Positions 44,014 to 52,940 of a stretch of 61,690 bases of DNA are shown one piece after another (the first letter of the stretch is position 1; the number at the start of each line of letters is the position of its first letter). Under the pieces are notes generated by a model, which had not been told where the DNA came from, did not search any database, and saw only the letters and a program-made list of their open reading frames with translations. Origin of the DNA: an uncultured Phycisphaerales bacterium (lineage in GTDB: Bacteria; Planctomycetota; Phycisphaerae; Phycisphaerales; SM1A02); NCBI GenBank assembly GCA_905480395.1, contig CAJQQE010000025.1, positions 1-61,690 of the forward strand. The letters are read 5' to 3'. The position numbers and the translations under genes were made by a program.

Positions 44014-44880
44014 GTGAAGGTCTTCGGTTTCCAATTCGCACCGCTCCGGCACCAGAAGGACGAGAACCACGCCATCATCGAACAGATGCTCGTGGACGCC
44101 GCCCCCCCGCCGGGGTCCTTCGTGGTCCTTCCCGAGATGTTTGATTCGAGTTGGACGTTCGACATCGACGCGGCCACCGAGGGCGATTCCCCGGGCTGGG
44201 CGGCCCGAACCGCCCAGCGATTCCAGATCCACCTGCAAATCGGTTTTGGCCGCCAAGTCGATCGCGCCCCGGGAGCCGCGAACGCCACCGTGATCGCCCA
44301 TCCCGACGGGCACTTGGGAGACGTGTACGAGAAGATGCACCCCTTTGGCTTCACCAAAGAGCCCCAGTACTACGCCGCCGGAACGCGACTCGTACTCGAC
44401 CGGGTCGGCCCCTTCGAGGTCGCGCCGACGATCTGCTACGACCTCCGTTTTCCAGAGCTGTATCGCCATGCCGCACTGGCCGGGGCGAATCTGATCACCG
44501 TCATCGCCAGTTGGCCTTCCGCCCGAATCGCCCACTGGAGAGCCCTATTGATCGCCCGCGCGATTGAGAATCAAGCGTTCGTCATCGGCGTGAACCGCGT
44601 CGGTGCCGATCCTGATCACGAGTACGGCGGTGAATCTCTCATCGTTTCGCCTCAGGGGGAGATTCTGGCGGATGCCGGCTCGAACAGCGGCGTGATCTCC
44701 GCCGAGATCGATCCCCGGACCACGACCAACTGGCGAACGACGTTTCCGGCCCTCGCGGATTACCGACCTGACCTCCTGCCACCAATCTCGAGATTGGAGT
44801 CTGGAATCGGACTTGGATCGTCGAGCGAGTTTTCGGACGAAGCGTCCACGAAAAAGAGCAAAAACGACGACGTGCATTGA
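44014..44880 (+). CDS. Carbon-nitrogen hydrolase (omega-amidase/nitrilase superfamily)
   Basis: 288 aa with a GTG start preceded by AAGGAG. Catalytic triad: Glu in VVLPEMF (about residue 41), Lys in YEKMHPFGFTKE (about 108) and Cys in TICYDLRFPELYR (about 145). CYDLRFPELYR is characteristic of the Nit2/omega-amidase branch, which hydrolyses alpha-ketoglutaramate and similar amides. The last roughly 35 residues (Ser/Lys-rich) are beyond the family's normal end. Single gene after tRNA-His. Confidence 0.88.
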   Translation: MKVFGFQFAPLRHQKDENHAIIEQMLVDAAPPPGSFVVLPEMFDSSWTFDIDAATEGDSPGWAARTAQRFQIHLQIGFGRQVDRAPGAANATVIAHPDGHLGDVYEKMHPFGFTKEPQYYAAGTRLVLDRVGPFEVAPTICYDLRFPELYRHAALAGANLITVIASWPSARIAHWRALLIARAIENQAFVIGVNRVGADPDHEYGGESLIVSPQGEILADAGSNSGVISAEIDPRTTTNWRTTFPALADYRPDLLPPISRLESGIGLGSSSEFSDEASTKKSKNDDVH

Positions 44881-44908
44881 TTGACGCACCGGGTCGGCAA
44901 CGTACGAT
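44881..44908 (+). promoter_or_regulatory. Predicted promoter with a long leader
   Basis: TTGACG and TACGAT are separated by 16 bp, directly after the hydrolase stop. The next gene starts at 45122, leaving a leader of about 210 nt with no gene I can see. Confidence 0.55.
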
Positions 44909-45121
44909 GTCATCGTGAGTCATCGATGTCCGTGTGAATCAGATTGACCGGCGTAGAACAAGATCGATCCTCCGATCCGAGAGAAGATGCCAATCTTCAC
45001 AGAGTCCCGGATGAATACGTTCAGTGCGGAATGCGGAATGAGGTTGAACTCATTTCGAACGAAAGAGATGACTCGGGGCCGATCCCTCACACGATCGACC
45101 TAAACGCTGGAGACCGCCTCA

Positions 45122-45757
45122 ATGACCTCCTCGAATTCAATCGCCACCCGACGCCAACGCAGCGGAGCCGGCCTCGATGAGAATTGTGAAGTCGAGGCAC
45201 CCAGAGTCGACCTGGATGAGATCTCGCTCAACGAGCTTCGCCGAGCATTCTTCCGTGAGGCTGGCGGGCTGGCCCTCCGGTTTGATGTGTCGCTCGACGA
45301 CGTGCTTGATCACCTGCGATTCGCCTTTGACCTCAGTCTGCTTCGAACCGACGCCCTCCGCCGAGTCGCGATCGAGCGAATCGCTCAGAACATCGAAGAA
45401 CTCGTGATCACGATTGCATGCATCCGAGGCGATGAGAACGCCTGGATCGATGGAATCGAGCCGTTGCGACCAGTGCTGATCCGGATGTGCGAACTTCGTG
45501 TGAACGAGGCAGATGCCATCCTTCACGCATCTCGCTTCATCAAGGCCGTCAAGAATCGAACCTTCGGCCGAGACGGCGAATTCGACGACGGAATTCCGAG
45601 ACTTCAGGAGTTTGCTGGAATACAGCCCCTGCGCTCGTACCTCGGCGGGCCCCTCTTCGCGATCCTTCAGGATTTGATCAAGGATGGCATGGCCGTCGCG
45701 ACTCGACCGAGTTCGAACGCGCGTGCGGCCGCACGGAATCTTCGGCTCGCGGACTGA
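45122..45757 (+). CDS. Unknown protein with a weak sigma-factor-region-2 look
   Basis: 211 aa with GGAG ten bases before the ATG. Helical throughout. The segment LRRAFFREAGGLALRFDVSL and, later, a Phe/Leu-rich stretch around LQEFAGIQPLRSYLGGPLFA (about residues 160-185) recall the '..F.G...LR.WL....' core of sigma-70 region 2. There is no recognisable region 4, so it would be a partial or divergent sigma-like protein if anything. I cannot assign a function. It is preceded by a good promoter and long leader, and followed by tRNA-Phe. Confidence 0.6.
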   Translation: MTSSNSIATRRQRSGAGLDENCEVEAPRVDLDEISLNELRRAFFREAGGLALRFDVSLDDVLDHLRFAFDLSLLRTDALRRVAIERIAQNIEELVITIACIRGDENAWIDGIEPLRPVLIRMCELRVNEADAILHASRFIKAVKNRTFGRDGEFDDGIPRLQEFAGIQPLRSYLGGPLFAILQDLIKDGMAVATRPSSNARAAARNLRLAD

Positions 45758-45885
45758 TCCAAAACGCGAGGTCCGCCGTTGATCGCTCCCGATCAGCAAA
45801 GACGGACCACTGACCGATGCTCTTGCTTGACACCGGCCGGGTTGGCTGTAGGCTTCACGTCCTCGCGCCGTTTGGGCGAGACGCA

Positions 45886-45958
45886 GGCGGCTTAGCTCAG
45901 TTGGTAGAGCACGGCATTGAAAATGCCGGTGTCCCCGGTTCAAGTCCGGGAGTCGCCA
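45886..45958 (+). tRNA. tRNA-Phe (anticodon GAA)
   Basis: Acceptor GGCGGCT/AGTCGCC, D-arm AGCTCAGTTGGTAGAGC, anticodon loop TTGAAAA between GGCA and TGCC, T-arm CCCGGTTCAAGTCCGGG, discriminator A. CCA is not encoded. Confidence 0.95.
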
Positions 45959-46042
45959 TTCCATTCCGCACCCGCCGAAACCGATCGCACCGGCAGGACC
46001 GACGGAAAGGGACCACCCCAAATTTTCCTCGACTGATTTGGA

Positions 46043-46126
46043 CGATCTCACGGATCTCACGGATCGATCAGTCTGACCTGGCATGACCTGGCATGACCTG
46101 ACATGACCTGACATGACCTGACATGA
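46043..46126. repeat. Short tandem arrays with a 10-bp period
   Basis: First GATCTCACGG-type units (about 46043-46067), then five to six copies of RCATGACCTG (46074-46126). Both arrays have a 10-bp period and lie outside genes, between tRNA-Phe and the convergent GspE-N gene. Confidence 0.85.
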
Positions 46127-46164
46127 TCAATTCATCGCGACCATTGCAGACTGATCGAACAACC

Positions 46165-46674
46165 TCAGCCCGCCTTGCCAGCGGGTCGTGCTGCCAGGTT
46201 GTTGGAGAGGGTCTCAAGTTCTCCGAGAACCACGGCGGCGTCCATTCCCTGCATCGGATAGGACGAATTCAGCGCCTCTGCCATTTTCTCCGAATCGATC
46301 AAGAGAAAGTAGACCGGGAAGGGAATGACTTTGGTCGCGAATCGGAGCGCCCGTGCCATCTGATCGCGAGTCGTGGTGAGCACGAGAGAACCCTCATCCC
46401 AACAGACCGGAACGATACGAAACTGCCACGCTTGCCGCCTGGTGACCACGTTCAGGACCGATGGGTCCTGACGACTAAAATCTGGGGTCAGCCCTTCGGT
46501 CAGGACACTGTATTGCTCGACCCAGGCCCCCTCCACAAGCTCCGGCGCGATCCCGAAGAGCCGCTCGCAGATCGAGCCGAACGGCTCGGTCCGACGGGCC
46601 TGAGCTGCCAGAACCTCCGCCACTTGGGCCTCCGTCAGTAGCCCCTGACGTACCATCAATTCGCCTAATTTCAT
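46165..46674 (-). CDS. Free-standing GspE/PilB N-terminal-domain protein
   Basis: 169 aa from the ATG at 46674, which begins MKLGELMVRQGLLTEAQVAE, the start of the T2SSE-N/MshEN domain of secretion and pilus ATPases ('LG..L...G.I...Q...AL..Q'). GICERLFGIAPELVE-like and WVEQYSVL segments continue the pattern. There is no ATPase domain, so it cannot power secretion. In MshE-type proteins this domain binds cyclic di-GMP or partner proteins, so it may be a regulator or adaptor. Divergent from the gene at 46871. Confidence 0.7.
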   Translation of the reverse strand: MKLGELMVRQGLLTEAQVAEVLAAQARRTEPFGSICERLFGIAPELVEGAWVEQYSVLTEGLTPDFSRQDPSVLNVVTRRQAWQFRIVPVCWDEGSLVLTTTRDQMARALRFATKVIPFPVYFLLIDSEKMAEALNSSYPMQGMDAAVVLGELETLSNNLAARPAGKAG

Positions 46675-46870
46675 CTCAATGCTCCTCCCCACACCCTGCC
46701 TGCACCGGGTCCATCCGAGTGCCAAACGAGGGCTTTCTCCACCCCGTTCATCGACGATCCGCACCATCAAATCCCCACCGATCGGGCGACCGGGAGCCAG
46801 TGGCGTGTGGGTCACGCAGGATGCACCGGATTGCCGTTACCCGGACCCGAAGGCAGAATGCACCAAACGC

Positions 46871-47845
46871 ATGGTTCCACCAGACCCCATTCCGATGCGA
46901 GATGACGACGCCCTCGAGGTGGCGCTCCTCGACGCAGTCGCCGAGAACGCCATCTCCAGCCGAAACGCGAAGGACCTCCTTCATCGGATGAAGTCGGCGC
47001 CCCGAGCGCCGCGCCGCGCTGCGGTTCGATGCGAGATCGAAGTGGCGCTCCGGTTCATCGAAGCGGGCAATCGCGTGCGGGCCGAAGTCACGGGGCCGCA
47101 AGGGCGAAGCGTTGATCTCGAAGTTCACACTGACGATGGCATCTTTGCGGTCCATGTGAAGCGGCTTCAGGTCTCTCCTCTTCCCCAAGGCCCCCTGCCG
47201 CTCGGGTTCAACGAACTCAGTTCGATTCCGAGACCGTATGTCGTTGGCGTGGAGTGGTTGGAAGCGGGAGAACCAGACGCCGGTGTACTGGCGAAAGCGA
47301 GAGAATTTCTGCTGGGCGCGAGGATCGGCGATCGACTCGCCCTTCGAAACGCCTCGGCCCAGCGGATCGGCACCATGGAGGTCGTCGCACCTCGTCCGCC
47401 TGACCCGGAAGGCACAACGTTTATCAGACTTATTGCCGCAGGAAATGCCAATCACGCCAAGTCGCTGGTTGGACGCGCCGGCCGGTTACTTCGCCGTGCC
47501 TATCGCCAATTCGTCCCCGATCGGGAGAACGTCATCGTGCTCGCGGGCGGTGGTCCAACGGCACGTGATATCGTCGATCGGGCCGTGCTCGGCGGACACG
47601 TGGAACGCTGGGACCAGTTCCCAAACACGAGCCAGCGGATTGCCCACGGTCGCAACGAGGAAGGCCTTTGGCAGGGTCGCCGATTCGAACGCTCCCACCT
47701 CGTGGCCTGGTGTCCATTGGCCATTCCGCAGGGTTCGATCTGGATTCGCGAATCCGCGGTCATCCACCCGACGGTCATTGGTACGGTTCGTCGTGCGGTC
47801 GGTCTGCCCCCAGAACCTGACGCATCCACTGATACAACCTCGTGA
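46871..47845 (+). CDS. Unknown protein, possibly a divergent PD-(D/E)XK nuclease fold
   Basis: 324 aa from the ATG at 46871; an ATG at 46895 is also possible. The segment EIEVALRFIEAG..V..EVTGPQGRSVDLEV, then FAVHVKRL (about residues 55-100), has the helix-strand-strand order of PD-(D/E)XK nucleases. However, the second acidic residue of the motif is His (HVK), so catalysis is doubtful. Later strands VIVLAGGGPTARDIVDRAV and HLVAWCPLAIP look like an ordinary alpha/beta domain. No family recognised. It converges on hflX with a shared terminator. Confidence 0.65.
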   Translation: MVPPDPIPMRDDDALEVALLDAVAENAISSRNAKDLLHRMKSAPRAPRRAAVRCEIEVALRFIEAGNRVRAEVTGPQGRSVDLEVHTDDGIFAVHVKRLQVSPLPQGPLPLGFNELSSIPRPYVVGVEWLEAGEPDAGVLAKAREFLLGARIGDRLALRNASAQRIGTMEVVAPRPPDPEGTTFIRLIAAGNANHAKSLVGRAGRLLRRAYRQFVPDRENVIVLAGGGPTARDIVDRAVLGGHVERWDQFPNTSQRIAHGRNEEGLWQGRRFERSHLVAWCPLAIPQGSIWIRESAVIHPTVIGTVRRAVGLPPEPDASTDTTS

Positions 47846-47846
47846 C

Positions 47847-47879
47847 CCGCGGCGGTCGGCGATCGAGCCGCGGCTTTAT
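47847..47879. terminator. Bidirectional terminator
   Basis: CCGCGGC and GCCGCGG pair around a 13-nt loop, followed by CTTTATT. It separates the convergent gene at 46871 and hflX. Confidence 0.55.
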
Positions 47880-49297
47880 TCTGGATGTAGCAGCAGATGA
47901 GGCGGAACGCGAGGCATCCGGAAGGGCTCGACCTCAGGCCAGAGCTGAGCGATCGCCTCTGGCCCTTGGAGTCCGTCGGCCGTGAAGTGCGGGCCGCCCG
48001 CCATGAGCACTTCCAACTGACGCCGCCCGATCCTCGTGCGAATCACCACCGAGCCCGATTTCTCGTAATCGCGATCGATCACTTCAGTCCGCTTCTCAAC
48101 CAGATCGACCAACTTGCCCTCGGAGAGCGGAATCTCCAACACGACCTCCCGAATCTCTCCGCACATCTGTTCGAGCACGCGGGTGGTCAGCGTGTCGAGG
48201 CCCTCCCCGTCTCGAGCACTGGCAACGATCGCATCCGGATTGCTCTCGATCCAAGCATCGAGCGTGTCACCCGGGACCCGCCCCTCGTGGACGGTGGTCC
48301 GCAGCACATCCACTTTGTTCAGGATGAGGATCCGAGGCTGATTCACCGCACCGATCTCGTCCAGCACTCGATTGACCGTCTCAAACTGTCGTGCGGCGGC
48401 GGGATCCGCGACGTCGAGGACCATCAGGAGGAGATGCGCGTAGATCGTCTCTTCGAGGGTCGCTTTGAAACTCGCCACTAAATGGTGGGGAAGATCCCGA
48501 ATGAACCCGACGGTGTCGGAGATCAGCACGTTGTTGCCGCCACCCAGATTCCAAGCGCCGATCCGCGTACTGAGGGTCGCAAAGAGCATGTCGGCTTCAA
48601 AGGCGCCACCGTCGGTCAAGCCATTGAACATCGTGCTCTTGCCGGCGTTGGTGTACCCGACCAAACCGACCGTGAAGTGGTCATCACGACGAGCCGCGAC
48701 TTCGCGGGTGCGCCTGGCCTGAACTTCGGCGAGATTCCGCTTGAGCTGGACGGTGCGGCGTTGCACGAGGCGACGATCGATTTCGAGCTGCTGCTCACCG
48801 GGACCCCGGGTTCCCACCCCGATGGGCGCCCCGCCGGTGACCTGCCCGAGGTGACTCCACATCGCCCGCAGTCGCGGTGCCGTGTACTGCAACTGGGCGA
48901 TCTCCACTTGGAGACGCGCCTCCTTGGTGGCGGCGCGATTCGCAAAGATGTCGAGAATGAGCTCCGACCGATCAAGCACCTTGCACACCAGATCCTCTTC
49001 CAAGGACTTGATCTGCATCGGCGAGAGATCGTTGTCAAAGATCACGACTTTCGCCTTGAGCATTCCGACCATCGCGGCCAGTTCTTCGACCTTTCCCTTT
49101 CCGAGATAGGTTCGAGCCCGCGGATGGGATCGCTGTTGCAGAAGCCGCCCGGCCACCTGCACGCCTGCAGCCTCGGCCAAGGCCGCCAGTTCCCGGAGCG
49201 GATCGCCGTCCTCGGTCACGGTGCCGGGGAGGATCACGCCCACCAGGATCGCGGCCTCCTCGTGGATGTCGATGCCTTCGCGGCGGTCGTCCTTCAT
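47876..49297 (-). CDS. hflX: GTPase HflX
   Basis: 473 aa. The N-terminal HflX domain has the glycine-rich TYLGKGKVEELA (about residues 63-74), VIFDNDLSPMQ and VLDRSELILDIFA, then GGAPIGVGTRGPGEQQLEIDRR before the G domain. G1 is GYTNAGKSTMFN (about 215), G3 is DTVGFIRDLPHHLVASF and G4 is NKVD. It binds 50S and 70S ribosomes and splits stalled ribosomes under stress. About 70 extra residues follow the G domain (family range 360-450 aa). Confidence 0.95.
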   Translation of the reverse strand: MKDDRREGIDIHEEAAILVGVILPGTVTEDGDPLRELAALAEAAGVQVAGRLLQQRSHPRARTYLGKGKVEELAAMVGMLKAKVVIFDNDLSPMQIKSLEEDLVCKVLDRSELILDIFANRAATKEARLQVEIAQLQYTAPRLRAMWSHLGQVTGGAPIGVGTRGPGEQQLEIDRRLVQRRTVQLKRNLAEVQARRTREVAARRDDHFTVGLVGYTNAGKSTMFNGLTDGGAFEADMLFATLSTRIGAWNLGGGNNVLISDTVGFIRDLPHHLVASFKATLEETIYAHLLLMVLDVADPAAARQFETVNRVLDEIGAVNQPRILILNKVDVLRTTVHEGRVPGDTLDAWIESNPDAIVASARDGEGLDTLTTRVLEQMCGEIREVVLEIPLSEGKLVDLVEKRTEVIDRDYEKSGSVVIRTRIGRRQLEVLMAGGPHFTADGLQGPEAIAQLWPEVEPFRMPRVPPHLLLHPE

Positions 49298-49474
49298 GCG
49301 TGGGGGAATTCCTCGAATGGTGAAAAGCGATGAACGTGGGATCGATGATCCTAGCAGGGTGGAGAATCTCCACGCTTCGCGGCCGGATGATCCTTTTGAC
49401 GAACGGAGAAGCCCCCTGGGTTCGTATGATCCACCGGAGTATTCGTCCTACCGCAGAAGTCGACTGGAACCCCG

Positions 49475-51094
49475 ATGCCAGAATCCAATCCTCAACGTCC
49501 CATCAAGAGATTCGGCAACTGGCCCGTTCCGGTGCTTTGCGGTCTCCTCGCGATCCAGATTCTGGTGACCATCGGCGCGGGCCGACGAGACGATCTGGCA
49601 TGGTTCGATCCCATTGTCGATGTGCGGGCCATGGTGCTGGAAGATTTTGTCGGGGAACCCGACGCGGCCAAGATGCAGGAAGCAGCGATCTCAGGCATGC
49701 TCGAGACGCTGGACGACCCCTACACCGTCTGGATCCCCCCTCGACTCGAAAAAGACTTCGACAAGCAACTCCGGGGTTCCTACGTCGGCATCGGCGCGGA
49801 GATCGAAGTGGTCGACGATCGACTTCGGATCATCAGTCCCCTTGAGGACTCCCCATCACTCGACGCGGGGGTCCGCGCGGGCGATGTGGTCCTCGACATT
49901 GACGGCACCGATACCCTCGGTCTGACCAGCCAAGAGTGCATCGACCTCTTGATCGGGGTCGAGGGGACTCCGGTCACGATGCAGGTGCGGCATGTCGACG
50001 GAATCGAGGAATCCTTGGAAATCATTCGGCGCCGAATTGAAACTCGGTCCGTGAAGGGCATTCGCCGCGCGGGCGAGGGCTGGGACCACATGCTCGATCC
50101 GGATGAAGGCATCGGCTACATCCGACTCACACAATTTACCGAACGGACCATCGAGGAAATGCGGGGAGCGCTCGATCAGCTCGACGCCGCCGGAACGAAG
50201 GCGATCGTCCTCGATCTCCGATTCAACGGCGGCGGCACGCTCGACGGCGCCATCGACGTCGCCGATCTCTTCCTCGATCGCGGCGTGATTGTTTCGGTCC
50301 GGGACCGTGATGGCGACGGGCGAAAATGGACCGCGACGGCCGAGCCTGACGATCACCTCATCCCAATTGTGGTTCTGGTCAACGACGGCTCTGCATCCGC
50401 GAGCGAAATCGTTGCTGGCGCTTTGCAGGACAACGGCCGGGCGAAGATTCTTGGCGAGCGATCGTTCGGTAAAGGTTCCGTCCAAGAGGTCCGCCCGCTC
50501 CCCGATGACCGAGGGACCCTCAAGATGACCACGGCCCGGTACTACCTCCCGAAAGGGCGGAATCTCGACCGACGTGGCGACGTTGAAGTCTGGGGAGTGG
50601 ATCCCGATCCGGGCTTCGTCATCGACCTGGACAATGCTGAGTACGCCAAGATCGTCGAAAATCGCCGCCGATACGAACCGATCAACGACGGCGGCGATGG
50701 TCTTGACGCCCAGTTTGACGATCCGGACTGGATCGAGCAGGAGATTGCGGATCCGCAACTCGCGGCGGCACTTCGCACCCTCCAGTCGAGAGTGACCACC
50801 GGCGAGTGGCTCACCGTTGGCGGCGACCCTGGATCAGATGCGGTCCTCGCTTCGGAACTGCTCGATCAGATTGCCTATCGCACGCGATTGCTCGATGAGT
50901 TGAAGAAGACGACCACCCGAATCGCGGAAATCGACGAAGAGAACGCGACGGCGCCGTCGGCCGGATTCGAGATCCGGGATGAGCGAGGCAACGTGATCGG
51001 GCGAGTGCCGAGCAACCAGGCGGACCGAATCGGTGAACTACTCAGTCGCCCCGTGGACGCCAAGCCCCGAGAAGGCGAAGTCGACGCGCCATGA
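49475..51094 (+). CDS. ctpA: C-terminal processing protease (S41 family, CtpA-like)
   Basis: 539 aa, anchored by one N-terminal span (VPVLCGLLAIQILVTIGA, about residues 17-34). A PDZ domain follows (GSYVGIGAEIEV, SLDAGVRAGDVVLDIDG). The S41 core shows GIGYIRLTQF, LDLRFNGGGTLDGAIDVADL, catalytic Ser in VLVNDGSASASEIV and Lys in GERSFGKGSVQEV. It trims C-termini of periplasmic proteins. The C-terminal roughly 130 residues are charged and helical. It overlaps tsaD by 4 bp (ATGA). Confidence 0.92.
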   Translation: MPESNPQRPIKRFGNWPVPVLCGLLAIQILVTIGAGRRDDLAWFDPIVDVRAMVLEDFVGEPDAAKMQEAAISGMLETLDDPYTVWIPPRLEKDFDKQLRGSYVGIGAEIEVVDDRLRIISPLEDSPSLDAGVRAGDVVLDIDGTDTLGLTSQECIDLLIGVEGTPVTMQVRHVDGIEESLEIIRRRIETRSVKGIRRAGEGWDHMLDPDEGIGYIRLTQFTERTIEEMRGALDQLDAAGTKAIVLDLRFNGGGTLDGAIDVADLFLDRGVIVSVRDRDGDGRKWTATAEPDDHLIPIVVLVNDGSASASEIVAGALQDNGRAKILGERSFGKGSVQEVRPLPDDRGTLKMTTARYYLPKGRNLDRRGDVEVWGVDPDPGFVIDLDNAEYAKIVENRRRYEPINDGGDGLDAQFDDPDWIEQEIADPQLAAALRTLQSRVTTGEWLTVGGDPGSDAVLASELLDQIAYRTRLLDELKKTTTRIAEIDEENATAPSAGFEIRDERGNVIGRVPSNQADRIGELLSRPVDAKPREGEVDAP

Positions 51095-52155
51095 ACATGC
51101 CGTCTTCGGGCGACCCGACGAACACCCTCGTCCTCGGGATCGAAACGAGTTGCGATGAGACCGCCGCGGCGGTGGTGGACGGCGGCGGCCGCGTCCGATC
51201 TTCGGTGGTCGCGACGCAGCATGAACTGCATGCCGAATACGGCGGCGTCGTTCCCGAGATTGCCAGCCGGGCCCATCTGGAGCATTTGCTTCCCGTGATC
51301 CGCCGGGCCGTCCGAGAGGCGGGGATCACGCTTTCGGATCTCGACGCCATCGCGGTTGGTCATCGTCCGGGTCTGATCGGCGCCTTGCTCGTCGGGACGA
51401 GCGGCGCGAAGGGACTGGCCCTCGCGTTGGATATTCCACTGGTGGGTGTGGACCACGTCCACGCACACCTCGTGGCAGGGTTACTCGAATCACCCCCGAT
51501 GACCTTCCCCAGCCTTGGTCTGGTGGTGAGTGGCGGACACTCGAGCCTCTACCTCGTCCACGACCCGATCTCCCCGATCCTGCTCGGCCGAACCATTGAT
51601 GATGCGATTGGCGAAGCCTTTGACAAGGTCGCGGCGATGCTCGGCCTGGGTCATCCAGGCGGGCCAGAGGTCGAGCGTCTGGCGGCCAGCGGGGACGAGA
51701 ACGCGTTCGACTTCCCCGTCGCGAACCTTGGCCGGGATCGAATTGACTTTTCCTTCAGCGGGCTGAAGACCGCAGTCCTCTATGCCACCAAGGGGCATCC
51801 GGGGCGAACGCCGCCGACCCTCGACGAACGTCGCCGCGCGGATCTCGCCGCGTCTTTCCAGTCTGCCGCGATCAAGGCGGTACGTCGAAATCTCCGCCGC
51901 GCGTTTGATCAACACCCCGAAGTGAGCGGACTTCTGGTCGGCGGCGGCGTCTCCGCCAATCAAGCCGTTCGCGCCATGCTGCAGACCGAAGCGGCGGCCC
52001 GATCAATCGATCTCCGACTCCCGCCGCTCGAATGGTGCGTGGATAACGGCGCGATGATCGCTGGCTTGGGGGTCCGAAGATTGGCTGCCGGCGAGACCGA
52101 CAACCTCGACCTCGCGCCCGCTGCCACCAGCCGTTCCTCAATCTTGCCGAGCTGA
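51091..52155 (+). CDS. tsaD: tRNA N6-adenosine threonylcarbamoyltransferase TsaD
   Basis: 354 aa; start overlaps the ctpA stop. ASKHA fold: VLGIETSCDETAAAVVDG, VPEIASRAHLEHL, the metal ligands in VGVDHVHAHLVAGLL, VVSGGHSSLYLV, FDKVAAMLGLGHPGGP, DFSFSGLKTAVL and LLVGGGVSANQAVR. It transfers threonylcarbamoyl to A37 of ANN-decoding tRNAs. The partners TsaB, TsaC and TsaE are not in the window. Confidence 0.97.
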   Translation: MNMPSSGDPTNTLVLGIETSCDETAAAVVDGGGRVRSSVVATQHELHAEYGGVVPEIASRAHLEHLLPVIRRAVREAGITLSDLDAIAVGHRPGLIGALLVGTSGAKGLALALDIPLVGVDHVHAHLVAGLLESPPMTFPSLGLVVSGGHSSLYLVHDPISPILLGRTIDDAIGEAFDKVAAMLGLGHPGGPEVERLAASGDENAFDFPVANLGRDRIDFSFSGLKTAVLYATKGHPGRTPPTLDERRRADLAASFQSAAIKAVRRNLRRAFDQHPEVSGLLVGGGVSANQAVRAMLQTEAAARSIDLRLPPLEWCVDNGAMIAGLGVRRLAAGETDNLDLAPAATSRSSILPS

Positions 52156-52259
52156 ACCGGCGCGAAACCGAGCCGACTTCGATACCGTCAGTCTTCAGAT
52201 CTCCGCGGAGACCGGACTTCGATCCGGATCTGCTCGCCGTTGGACCCGAGTCACCTACC

Positions 52260-52817
52260 TTGACCTACCGCCCCCCCTATGTCGATCCGAAGTCGGTGAT
52301 GCTCCAAGGCGCTCACCCCGCGACCCTCGAGGCCGACGCGCTCATGAAGCAATGTGAGTTTCGTTTTGGCAAGAGTGGCGGCCCCGGGGGGCAGAATCGC
52401 AACAAGGTCGAGACCGGTGCCTTCATCGTGCATCTCCCAAGCGAGCTCCAAGCCAAGGCCACTGAGCGGCGGCAGCAGCAGGTCAATCGAGTGGTGGCTC
52501 TGTCCCGACTTCGACTGCGACTCGCGCTCAAGGTCCGCACCCCCGCAAACCGCGACCGGCACCAACCCAGCGATCTCTGGATCGCACGCCGACAAGGCAA
52601 TCGAATGCCGGTGAATCCAAAACATCGTGACTATCCCGCCCTGCTCGCAGAGGCCCTCGATGTGATCGTGGCCCGACGGTGGGATATCGCCGGTGCCGCC
52701 AAGATCTTCGAGATCACGATGAGCCAGTTGTCGAGACTCCTCTACCACCACCCACCTGCCTTCGCGATGCTCAATGAAGGACGGGTTTCGGTCGGTCTGC
52801 CTCCCCTTCGCAAGTAA
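52260..52817 (+). CDS. Peptide-chain-release-factor-like protein (GGQ domain)
   Basis: 185 aa with a probable TTG start at 52260; an ATG at 52299 is the alternative. RF-1 domain with FRFGKSGGPGGQNRNKVET (GGQ at about residue 42), the loop that triggers peptidyl-tRNA hydrolysis. There is no stop-codon recognition domain, as in ArfB/YaeJ. Instead of a short basic tail it has a C-terminal helical domain of about 100 residues (YPALLAEALDVIVARRWDIA, then AKIFEITMSQLSRLL). Likely role: rescue of stalled ribosomes. Confidence 0.85.
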   Translation: MTYRPPYVDPKSVMLQGAHPATLEADALMKQCEFRFGKSGGPGGQNRNKVETGAFIVHLPSELQAKATERRQQQVNRVVALSRLRLRLALKVRTPANRDRHQPSDLWIARRQGNRMPVNPKHRDYPALLAEALDVIVARRWDIAGAAKIFEITMSQLSRLLYHHPPAFAMLNEGRVSVGLPPLRK

Positions 52818-52940
52818 TCCAAGCCTGCAGGACGTTCGACAAGACCCTCGATCGGCCGCGTGACCGACGATCGGAGGACGAGGGTTGATCATCGAGCCGA
52901 GAAACCGGCTTGGAGTCTTTGTTACCGCTACGCTGAAGCG

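Noticed and set aside
46043-46126. Short repeats as a CRISPR array
   Set aside because: The units are 10 bp and directly adjacent with no unique spacers, and there are no cas genes.
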